Assembly: GCA_003313425.1 (NCBI GenBank)
Contig: NHZP01000031.1
Coordinates: 372,001-436,000, forward strand
Source of the DNA: Pseudopyrenochaeta lycopersici
Lineage: Eukaryota > Ascomycota > Dothideomycetes > Pleosporales > Pseudopyrenochaetaceae
Length of the DNA stretch: 64,000 nt
Direction of reading: 5' to 3'
Part shown: positions 1 through 9,103 of the stretch, piece by piece
How positions within the stretch are numbered: position 1 is the stretch's first letter
How the letters are laid out: each line of letters starts with the position of its first letter
Notes under the pieces: generated by a model
The model's input: the letters and a program-made list of their open reading frames with translations, nothing else
Databases searched by the model: none
Told to the model about the DNA's origin: nothing
Position numbers and translations under genes: made by a program

Positions 1-873
1 GGAGTTTTGGGAACGTTTGAAGAAAGAGGTTGATGCGGGGACGGCTCGTAGCTCTTTTTGCAAGGACTTTTACCTTAGCGATCCAGCAAAGAATGGTATT
101 GACGATCTGTTGGCTGCTTACACGTGCGGTGGGTTGGTAGAAGCAGGCTCGGAAACCACTGCGACAACTCTGAACAATTGGGTTCTGGCCATGACACTAT
201 TCCCTGAGACTGCAAAGAAAGCGCAAGAAGAACTGGACCGTGTTGTTGGTCGCGACCGCCTACCCGAGTTTTCCGATGAAAAAGACCTGCCGTACGTGCG
301 AGCCATGGTCAAAGAGGTGCTCCGATGGCGACCAGTAAATAAATTTGGAATGTTTCACGCTACCTCAGAGGATGACTGGTATGATGGGCACTTTATCCCC
401 AAAGGAACCGTCGCCGTCTTAAACTGGTGGTAAGCAAAGGCACCACAATCTGCTGACCCAATTGACACAACTCTAGGGCAATCCACCGCGATCCTAAAAT
501 CTGGGACGAACCCGATAAATTCGATCCTGCGCGTTATCTCGATAAACCACTGCCAGCTGCCGACTATATAAATGTCTCTAATCCCTACGATCGGGATCAC
601 TTCACCTACGGCGCTGGACGACGTGTGTGCCCCGGTGTCCATGTAGCCGAGCGATCATTATACATCAATATTGTCCGCGTGCTTTGGGGGTTCAATATCT
701 CCAAAACTAAAGGCCCAGATGGAAAGCCAGTTGAGCCAGAGCAGAGGATGGTTCCTGGATTTTTGACTGTACCGTTACCGTTTGAGTGCCAGATCCTGCC
801 AAGGTCCAGTAAGCACGAGAAGATAATGCGGGCGCAGTTTGCGAGTGCCGAGGCAAAAGGCATTGAATATTAA
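1..873 (+). CDS. Cytochrome P450, C-terminal part (cut by window edge)
   Basis: C-terminal half of a microsomal-type P450 monooxygenase. The frame is already open at base 2, so the gene begins outside the window. Exon 2-429, intron 430-476 (GT-AG, 47 bp), exon 477-873. Visible motifs: the I-helix oxygen-binding stretch (AGSETTATT), the K-helix ExxR (KEVLRWRP), the PERF-like segment (DPARYL) and the heme loop FTYGAGRRVCPG with the axial Cys. The style resembles the CYP64/OrdA-like group of fungal secondary-metabolism and detoxification P450s; that subfamily call is inference. It lies upstream of a CMD-like and an MBL-like gene on the other strand, at the start of a run of oxidative enzymes. 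Confidence 0.9.
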
Positions 874-1298
874 CGTTTACAGTAGAATACAAGAATTGAA
901 TGGGTCAAACTTTAGCGTGCCCAGTACCTTTCCCGTCCAGAGTTGAGTTCTCTCGTCAACCCGTACTGCTTAAGTGACCCTCGCGAACTAGCACAGTGCA
1001 ATGGCACTCACTGATTACTAAGAGTAGCGGAATTGCTAACTACTCCATGCTGGGAAATAATTGACGCAGTTCGGAACTAAGCCGGTTCTTAAAAATAGTT
1101 ACTCGAAGCTCGTTGCAAAATTGACAAACTTGCCTTGTGCTAGTCCTGCGGAATAAAAGTGCAGCAATGAAAGAACATTTAGCACATTTTCAGTGAAAAA
1201 TAAGGATTGTTCCATATGTTAGACTCCTAGCTGAGTACAATGAGATGAGATCCTAGAACTTTTTGCATGAAGAGATGGATATCTGGTGTATTTGAGTT
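874..1298. other. Intergenic, convergent 3' ends
   Basis: Space between the 3' ends of two convergent genes. I see no coding or repeat signal. Confidence 0.6.
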
Positions 1299-1751
1299 TT
1301 AAGCAACATTCTTCCCAAGCTCCCTCTTCGCCTCGCCTTTATCTGCCATCTCGTTTAGCACCTTTTCCGCTGCCTTCATTGCATCAATCCCTGCTGGCAC
1401 CCCACAGTATGTCGTACAATGGAGTATCGCTTCTCGAATTTCTAGCTCCGTCAACCCATTGTTTCTAGCCCCGCGGATGTGTACCGCCAACTCAGGTGCC
1501 TTGTTCAATGCCATGAGCATGCCGATATTTAACAGACTTCTTTGCTTTTTTTTGAGACCCGGCCGCGTCCAAGCATAGCCCCAGCACCATTCTGTAACCA
1601 GTTCCTGCCCAGGATGCGAAAATTCTGTGGAGCCGTTGGCAAGGGCGCGATCAACGTAAGTATCTCCGACAACACTGCGACAGACAGCAAGGCCCTCTTC
1701 GAAGAGTTGCTTGTGTAGGGCGGAAAGGTCAGGTGCAGTCGACATGTTCAT
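1299..1751 (-). CDS. Carboxymuconolactone decarboxylase (CMD/AhpD-like) family protein
   Basis: Single-exon 150-residue protein, the usual length of one CMD domain. It has the family pattern: an N-terminal helix region, then RSLLNIGMLMALN, a HIRGARNNGLT segment and the EIREAILHCTTYCGVPAG stretch, whose Cys and Tyr-Cys-Gly residues are typical. Family members include 4-carboxymuconolactone decarboxylase of the protocatechuate branch and several small enzymes in fungal biosynthetic clusters, so the exact reaction is open. A start at the third residue (1745) is equally possible. Its setting beside P450s, a lactonase-like hydrolase and a ring-cleavage dioxygenase supports a role in aromatic or lactone metabolism (inference). 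Confidence 0.87.
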   Translation of the reverse strand: MNMSTAPDLSALHKQLFEEGLAVCRSVVGDTYVDRALANGSTEFSHPGQELVTEWCWGYAWTRPGLKKKQRSLLNIGMLMALNKAPELAVHIRGARNNGLTELEIREAILHCTTYCGVPAGIDAMKAAEKVLNEMADKGEAKRELGKNVA

Positions 1752-1995
1752 ATGCGGAGTCGTGGAGATTGGTGAAAGTGGATGACGAAAAGTTGCACGT
1801 GAGTTTGTGGCGAAGACGAGGATTTCAATTTGAAGTGATATAAAGGCAAATAGCTATAATCTATCACTAAAAACTATGCGGTGGCCGCACATGTGGCTTG
1901 TGCATCCCGCGTCGGCCAAACTTGTCCTGTGTGGAGCTCTCCATTCTCCAAGTCACGACCCCACATATTCTCCAAAACACATCCCCCTTCTGTCT

Positions 1996-3070
1996 TCACA
2001 ATTTCACTAATGAAATACCCCACAGCTTTGTCTCGTCACCTTGCACCCGTTCTTCCCATTCAACGTCGTGGGCAAGAATCACCTCCACGCCCATCTGTTC
2101 CAGATTGTGAACCCGAGCCATCGTCTCAGCAGCTGTTTTGCGATCCACATGAATGCAACATCGGCGACCCCCCTCGTCAAGCCATTCCCCTATATCCTTC
2201 TGCTTTCGAAGAAGTCGGCGATCGTGACATGCGTCTCCGGCCAAGTACATCCACTTAGAGCCTGTAGAATCACTTACGTTGCCACTGCTGGCATCTTTGC
2301 GAACATTTATTAGCAAATTTATATGGCCTTGCAAATGGCCAGGTGCATCCACTATGTAAACACTCTGATCGCCAAAAATATCCAGCGCATGAGGTATGCC
2401 CCATGAATGCAATTTCGTCCAAGGTCGCCGAAAGTTCAAAGCACTGTGCGGTTGTATACCATTGCCGCTCGTAATACATTGATCCTGAACTTTGGGCCTT
2501 GCTGCAGGAGAGGAAAGTTCAATCGTCCGTTCAGGGTCGAGCAGGTCGTGTTCGAAGAATGAGTGACTTCCGCGTGCAGACTTGAGCCTCCCACTCAATA
2601 GATCTAAGGATTGATGGCCAACTACAAATGTACTGCGCTTGAAGTCTCGAGGTTCTCCCACATGATCCCAATGGACCTATTCCACCATGTGAGCTGTCCA
2701 TCCACACATCAAGGCTGGCAAACAGAGTTTCTTTAGTTTTACATACATGAGAGTAAATCACGTAGTCGATATCATCTGGCGTCAACCCTCCTATAGACAA
2801 ACTGCTCACCACATCCGGAAAAGTATTGAGAGGTTGTCTGTTCTTGATGTGATGTTGGATTTGTTTTGGGTAACGCAGAACGTCTCGTCGTAAACCAAGA
2901 TCGAAAAGGATTCTGGTGGTTCTCCCTGACGCCGCTTGATTATGCGTTATTAGGAATGAAAGAGACGGCACTGTCAACTTTTTTGTATCGGAAGCTGGGC
3001 TGATGAATTGCGTTTCAGGAAGCGAGAGGTGACCTGCCGATAAGGGTTGAACTGAAACTGAGACTGTCAT
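1996..3070 (-). CDS. Metallo-beta-lactamase-fold hydrolase (lactonase-like)
   Basis: Two exons, 2747-3070 and 1996-2676, joined across a 70-bp GT-AG intron (2677-2746), give 334 residues. Splicing creates the zinc-binding signature HVHWDH at residues 108-113; neither exon alone contains it. Further MBL features are the N-terminal ILFDLGLRRD strand and loop, VDAPGHLQGH (third metal His) and the GDACHD segment (bridging Asp). The layout matches fungal lactone/lactam hydrolases of the AHL-lactonase type, the family that includes the benzoxazolinone-opening MBL1 of Fusarium; which ring it opens here is unknown. An alternative in-frame Met lies at 3106. It is transcribed divergently from the reductase gene at 3619. 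Confidence 0.87.
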
Positions 3071-3618
3071 GTTGCGTTTACGTTGTGTATTTAACGTGTT
3101 CTGCATCACAGGAACTGTAATCAATTGGAATAATGCATGCTCTTTGTAATTCTCCAAGTGTTCACATGATCTACAGTGAACAGTCTCCTTCGCGTTACCA
3201 CACCAGACGGTCAGCCTGTGTGGAACATAGCGCGCCACCCGCACGGGCCTTCCCCAGCTCCATTGTAACCCCACACAACCAGTGCCAACGCAAAGCTCAA
3301 TGGTACTAGGACCCCCACGCAACGCAATTGTCTATGTAGCCAGACGGAATTAATCTTAGGCCAGACTTTTTCTGTGCCTAGCTGTAAACAAGTCGCACGT
3401 AGAGCTCGGATGCCCCATCTGCGTTTGCTAGACGCTCTGACAAGCCTATTAGCGCACCCTGCATGTACTAACATCGCCACTGTTATTGGGAGGGGAATCC
3501 TACCGTCAGTGCATTTGGAGACAGTTTCTCCAATTTATCATATCTTCCTGCATATCCCCACGCTTGCGGCTATAAAATTTTCCACATTGAGTAACACTTG
3601 ACACTATAATTTCTAAAC
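3071..3618. other. Divergent promoter region
   Basis: 548 bp between the starts of the MBL-fold hydrolase (minus strand) and the HIBADH-like gene (plus strand). It probably holds both promoters. Apart from the TATA-like box at 3571 I recognise no site. Confidence 0.55.
3571..3577 (+). promoter_or_regulatory. TATA-like box
   Basis: TATAAAA about 45 bp before the ATG at 3619, well placed for the HIBADH-like gene. Called by sequence and position only. Confidence 0.45.
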
Positions 3619-4624
3619 ATGGCGGTTCCAATTCGAGCTGGATTCATTGGATTGGGGACCATGGGTTATCCCATGGCCCAGAACCTCATCAACAAACTTC
3701 CCCCAAATTCAACAGTTTGGGTATACGACGTATTCGTAGACTCTGTGGACAGGCTCGTTAAAAGCAACCCAACAGCAGCTGTAGCATGCAGCTCAGCAAA
3801 GGAGGTGGTCGATGGCGCTGTAAGTTTGGGAAGATCTCCATTTACTACTCATATTTAACTGTCACTAGGATGTAGTGATCACCATGGTTCCTGAAGGCTC
3901 TCATATCCGCAGCGTCTTCCTTGACCAGGAAAATGGCGTCTTGGCCGCTCCACCAGCGAAACGAGTCTATATTGACTGCTCTACAATCGACATCGAAACA
4001 TCCCAAGCGGTCCTCGACGCAATCAAAAACCAGCACCCCGCAGCAAGCTTTTATGATGCGCCAGTTTCTGGCGGCTCTTTGGGCGCAGAAAAGGCCTCGT
4101 TGACGGTCATGGTCGGGTGCAAAGAGGACGACCCAACGTGGCCGTTTCTCGGTCAAATCCTCGGTTTCATGGGAAAGACAATTGTACCATGCGGTGGTCC
4201 ATCCCTAGGCCTGACTGCAAAATTGTGCAACAACTACTGTTCTGGTCTGATCGCTCTTGCTACTGCAGAAGCACTCAATGTCGGCATGAAGTCAGGAATG
4301 AACCCCCGACAGCTGTCAAAGATTTTCTCCACAAGCACCGCACAGAGCACGATATGCGATAAGTGGAATCCTGTACCGGGAATAGCTTTGGATGCTCCGT
4401 CTAGCCATGGCTACCAGGGCGGCTTCAAGATCCAGCTTATGCGTAAGGATTTTGACTTGGCTGTGAAGGCTGGCAAGGCAGTCGGTGCTACGCTGCTGCT
4501 TGCAGACGCAGGCTTGAAGGCCTATACAGATGCTAGCGCAGACCCGAGATGCCGAGATTTGGATTCGCGAGTGGTGTTCCGGCATCTAGGTGGAGACGAG
4601 AATTGGGAGAATACCCCCCAATGA
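3619..4624 (+). CDS. 3-hydroxyisobutyrate dehydrogenase-like NAD(P)-dependent reductase
   Basis: Exons 3619-3819 and 3869-4624, GT-AG intron 3820-3868; 318 residues. The N-terminal Rossmann motif GFIGLGTMGYPMAQNL is the signature of the beta-hydroxyacid dehydrogenase family. It is followed by ITMVPEGSHIR, the substrate loop DAPVSGGSLGAE and KLCNNYCSG, where the Lys is the expected catalytic residue. Known members oxidise or reduce short beta-hydroxyacids such as 3-hydroxyisobutyrate or tartronate semialdehyde. In this cluster it may process a ring-cleavage fragment (inference) rather than act in valine breakdown. A TATA-like box precedes it. Confidence 0.9.
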
Positions 4625-4853
4625 AAGATTCCTGCACAGTAGTAATATATTCTCACGCTTTAAATGGTGCACAGTATCTTGAAGTGAAGTTCATATAATT
4701 TGATTACCTAGGTGGAAGATGGTCACTAGTATGGAGCAATTTAATCGCAGTGCCGACAAACACTAATTGACATTAAGCAAATCAATAACACGCAACGATA
4801 CAGGTCCCGTTCCAACTCGGCGCACTCGCTGATGATCAGAAATAGCTACGACA

Positions 4854-6488
4854 TTACAATTCCAGGTGACCTTCCATCCCTAATTTTTCCATGACATTGT
4901 GACGGTTCCAGAATGCTCTGTAGCGTTTTCCAAAAACATACACGACAAGAGTCGATGCAACCAGACCAAAAGAGATGCCACCAAAAGTGGAGAAAACCGG
5001 GCCTGGGCCCGAGGCCGCAGTCCAGTTATTGATGAAGTAACTGTACCCGTAAAACAGGAAATTTTTGAACATGATGTTGACAATAAAGACCTCGTCGCTG
5101 ATGCTGCGATAGGCGTCAATGGCGTACGCCGAGCAAGGCCCAACGATGAAAGCAATGCCGAAGAGCGCAAGACCCCAGGAAAAGCAAATGACGTAGATAT
5201 TGCCTTGTGACTCGGACAAGGCGCCAAATAAAATCAACCCTGCGCCGCACAGCACACCGACCGAGACCAGCGGTAGCCTGAACTCTGCCTCATACACACC
5301 GTTGTTGCGCTTGGAGAGCCAAATTGCAATCGGATCCATGAGAGCGCCAACGAGAATACATCCTATAGCGCCACCAATGAATGGCCCGAGGGACATGTAA
5401 CCAACTCCCGCAGGTGAAAGCCCATATGGTGGCGGAGCGAAGAGTTGAGCGATGACGAAAGCAACAGCAACGAAGAACGATGTGACAGCACCGGTGACGA
5501 CGACTGTCCACAGCGCGACGATGTTGAGGCAAGAAACGAACGGGGCAATGATGAGACGAAACAAGCTCTCATCTGTGTAAGTGCCGGTGTATATCGCTAG
5601 CTTCTGCAAGAAAGACTTTTTGGGAGCTTGTGGGGAGGAGTTTTCATCGACGCTATAAATCTCGGTTTTAGCGGCTTCGTTCTTCTTGCCCTGGATTTCG
5701 GTCCGCAAGGCAGTGATCAGTGCAGGGTCGCGAAGATAGCTCGTCTCCGGTACGAAGAAGAACACGAGAATTAATTGGAAGCCGACGCAGGCGTTGAGGA
5801 TGTGGAACAGGTAGTGCCATCCCAGGTCGTTTGTGATCTTGCCTGCGACAACAGAACTCAAGTTTGACACGCATGTCAGAGTGAATGACATAATCGAGGT
5901 ATAAAGACCGCGTTCATGGACGAAGAAGAGATCACCGACAAGTGTGAATGGGAGTGACTCATATGCTGCGACGGAGAGGCCTTGGATGACTCGAGCAGCA
6001 GTAAGAGTGCTGTAATTATTGCTGACAGAGCCAATGATGGTGCCAAGGAGGCAAAAGAATGACGCAAAGAGGAAGACGGGGCGTTTGCCGTACTTCCTTG
6101 CCGCAGCAGATACGATGGGACCCGTAGCTCCGGCAACGAGCAACTGATAACCCGAGAGAACAGTGAGGTCTGCAATGGTCCGATTGAACTCGAGTGACAT
6201 TACAAACACACTCGCATTAAGGAGCGGCCCATTTACGGCGGCGCAAAGGGAAGCTCCAAATACGATGACGATGACAAGGACCACTTTCTGATAGTAAGGC
6301 CAGTTGAGGGGGTCGTTTGGATTGTCAGACGGTTGTGGATTGAGGATGATGTCGCGATACTTCCCGGTGCCGCGCTTTAGATTGCTGGTATCTTGATCCG
6401 ACAGACTGGTAGAGTCTTTGGCCGCGAGTACCACCGTTCCGGGAAGAGTAGTCCCCGCAGGATCACCTTCCAACACACCACAACCCAT
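4854..6488 (-). CDS. MFS transporter (DHA1-like drug:H+ antiporter type)
   Basis: Intronless, 544 residues from the Met at 6488. An in-frame Met 39 codons upstream (6605) exists, but that extension looks like leader sequence. The N-terminal NPQPSDNPNDPLNWPYYQK motif is the hallmark of fungal DHA1/TpoA-like carriers. It is followed by hydrophobic spans and the loop RKYGKRPVFL, which corresponds to the family motif A between TM2 and TM3. About twelve hydrophobic segments can be counted around a central cytoplasmic loop rich in charged residues. Likely a plasma-membrane exporter of a toxic substrate or product of the surrounding oxidative enzymes (inference). It is divergent from the P450 gene at 6964. 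Confidence 0.9.
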   Translation of the reverse strand: MGCGVLEGDPAGTTLPGTVVLAAKDSTSLSDQDTSNLKRGTGKYRDIILNPQPSDNPNDPLNWPYYQKVVLVIVIVFGASLCAAVNGPLLNASVFVMSLEFNRTIADLTVLSGYQLLVAGATGPIVSAAARKYGKRPVFLFASFFCLLGTIIGSVSNNYSTLTAARVIQGLSVAAYESLPFTLVGDLFFVHERGLYTSIMSFTLTCVSNLSSVVAGKITNDLGWHYLFHILNACVGFQLILVFFFVPETSYLRDPALITALRTEIQGKKNEAAKTEIYSVDENSSPQAPKKSFLQKLAIYTGTYTDESLFRLIIAPFVSCLNIVALWTVVVTGAVTSFFVAVAFVIAQLFAPPPYGLSPAGVGYMSLGPFIGGAIGCILVGALMDPIAIWLSKRNNGVYEAEFRLPLVSVGVLCGAGLILFGALSESQGNIYVICFSWGLALFGIAFIVGPCSAYAIDAYRSISDEVFIVNIMFKNFLFYGYSYFINNWTAASGPGPVFSTFGGISFGLVASTLVVYVFGKRYRAFWNRHNVMEKLGMEGHLEL

Positions 6489-6963
6489 GATGAAAGGTGG
6501 AGAGTGAGGAAGCAATGAATTGTGCTTAGTGTATTTTAGGCAGAGAGCGTATAATTGAAAATAATTTGATGTTAATATCTTATGGGGTGAAAGTGTATGA
6601 TGCAAGGTGCTTTTGCTTGTGGGTCTCGGGTGGAAGCTGAAGTTCCAAGGTTGCTGCAGAACTTTATACGAAGACGGGTATGATCTGATGTGGTCGATGC
6701 TTTTACATATACGGTATCATCTTTGCGAGCAAACTACCCCCCTTTCCCTGTACCCCAGATTGTGGGTAGATGCACGCTAAGGAAGCCGGGGTCAACTGGG
6801 GTAAAAGCTTGGCGCGCATGTGGGGTAGTCATGCAAGATGAAGCGGTGGGCGCGATGAGGTCTAGGCTTGGATGAGAGGCATTGTCAAAGAACATTTCCC
6901 CTCACCGTACTTTGATCACTTTGAGCTGGATGCCTGTTAGCTGTCTGAAACTCGCAAACTACA
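6489..6963. other. Divergent promoter region (MFS / P450)
   Basis: 475 bp between two divergent start codons, likely a shared control region for exporter and P450. No defined operator was recognised. Confidence 0.5.
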
Positions 6964-8748
6964 ATGGCACTCTTACCTGAATTAATGGCACAGCTTAACC
7001 AGTCGTCTTGGTCAATGCTTGCGATAGTCAGTTTCGGGGTATATTGTTTGTATACCATCGTCTGTGCAGTATTGTCGCCATCTAGAAGCATCCCAGGTCC
7101 ATTATTGGCTAGGTTTACGCGTTTCTGGTACTTCCGGCGGGTGCGGCTGGGACAATTCCACACTGACAATATCGCATTGCACCGTAAATATGGCAAGTAG
7201 CATCCCCGTATACTAGCAAACACCTGCTAAGGATCAATTCAAGGCCCCATTGTCAGAATCGCACCGAATGAGTTCTCGATCGATGATCCAGAAGCAATCC
7301 GTCCCATCTATGGCCACGGGACTAAATTCACAAAGGTGAGGCGCCGACGTTGCGAAACAACATAGATGTGGTACTGAAGAAAACATAGTCCGACTGGTAT
7401 AAAGCGTCTGGTAATCCAGGTGCTAAAACGCATGATTTGTTCACCGCCCAAGATCCTACAGAGCATGCTGCAACTAGACGAAAAGTCGCAAACTTCTACT
7501 CGACCTCGACGCTGGTCAAACTCGAGAGCTGTGTTGACGAGTGCGTTGACCTACTAATGGATCGTTTCACGGAGATTGCGAGGGAAAGGAGAGAGATTGA
7601 TCTGCAATTTTGGATGCAATGTTACGCCTTTGACGTGATCGGAGACATTACGGTTGGTGGCTATGGTTGGAGGCTATGGGCGGATGCTAACGACCATGAC
7701 AGGTCGGCAAGCGCTTCGGGTTCTTGGACGAAGGGAAAGACGAGGCCAAGGTGTTCGATAGTCTGCACAGCTATCTCCGTTACTTGGCGAGCGCCGGCAT
7801 CGTGAGCGAGTTCCACAAATTCGTATTTCCGCTGTTCCTACTTTCGGGAGCCGGGGGCATGGTTCACATGATGAAGTTTACACAGGAACAGATCGCCAAT
7901 GCGACGGGTAGGGCTGATGCGGGTGGCCAGTCAACCAAAGGTGACTTTCTCTCGAGGCTGATGGATATGCACAAGACAAATCCAGAAAAATTAACAGACC
8001 GGGACGTCTTCCTAACCTGCATGACCAACATTGGTGCAGGTTCAGACACAACATCCATCTCTTTATGCGGGATATTGCATGCTCTCATGACGCATCCTGA
8101 AGCAATGGCAAAATTGAGGGAGGAGGTGGAGGTGCACGTTGGTGAGACGCTTGACAAGGGACAAAACATCACGTTCCAGGCGGCTCAGAAGATGCCATAC
8201 CTGCAGGCATGTATCAAAGAGGCGCTGCGGTTGCATCCAGCGACTGGGCTTCCGTTGGGTCGGGTTGTGGCCCCGGAGGGAGCAGTCATTGCCGGTCGAC
8301 ACTTTCCAGGCGGTGTAAGTAACAAGCCAATCAAGTGAAGGTAGGGTGCTAATCAGCAGCACTGCAGACCGTTGTCGGCGTTAATACATGGGTGGCCCAT
8401 CGGAACACCGAAGTGTTTGGGGCAGATGCAGAGCAATTCCGGCCAGAACGGTGGTTGGAGGCGAGCAAGGAGAAGACACTCGCGATGGATGGATACTATC
8501 TTCCGGTGAGTGTGACAAGGCGAAGATGCAGGCGCCTGTTTGCTGATGTGTGGTGATTGCAACAGTTTGGACACGGGTCACGGACGTGTATTGGGAAGAA
8601 CATCAGCCTTTTGGAGATGAACAAGCTGATACCTATTTTGGTGAGACGGTTCGACATGCGCTGGGCGGATCCCAAGGCCAAGCTGGAATGCGAGAATGTG
8701 TGGTTCGTCAAGCAGGCAAACCTGGTGTGTCGAGTGAGCGAGAGGTGA
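6964..8748 (+). CDS. Cytochrome P450, pisatin-demethylase-like
   Basis: Six exons: 6964-7192, 7244-7335, 7389-7652, 7703-8314, 8368-8505, 8566-8748; 505 residues. N-terminal membrane anchor, then RSIPGP hinge, HRKYGPIVRIAPNEFSIDDP near the N-terminus, I-helix GAGSDTTS, ExxR in KEALRLHP, PERF-like FRPERW and heme loop FGHGSRTCIGKNIS. These match the E-class group of pisatin demethylase and benzoate 4-hydroxylase relatives, several of which detoxify plant phenolics. The first intron appears to use a GC donor (GCAAGT at 7193); only that choice keeps KYGPIVRI in frame. The other introns are GT-AG, 50-61 bp. Substrate unknown. Confidence 0.9.
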
Positions 8749-9103
8749 ATGGAAGGAAAGGGACCGGGAGTATTTACATAGTTTTGTACAGCTTGCAGGG
8801 GGTGCAGGAGCGACTCGAGCTGGGGATGCTTGGGTTTTTCAATACGGGTAGCGACGCCTGAAGGGATCCAATCAGACACTGTATTCTTTTCTGACTAAGC
8901 CTTGGCTTCCCCGCATTCGCCGCCGCTCGGAGTGAGCCCGCCGCTGCCCGGAGCTGGTTTCATGCTGCAGCTTCACGTGCCTCTCTCTGGCTCTGTCTCT
9001 GTCCATGTAGCAAACCTAACGTCTCCCACCGCTCAATTCCCTCGACATCCCATGCAGCAGCGTGTCCTTGGGCCTTTGGTAGCAACAGTCCAACAGCTCG
9101 CAA
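8749..9103. other. Intergenic, CT-rich leader of the regulator gene
   Basis: 355 bp between the P450 stop and the regulator start. The last 200 bp are C/T-rich, as is common in fungal promoters and 5' leaders. No gene seen. Confidence 0.45.
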
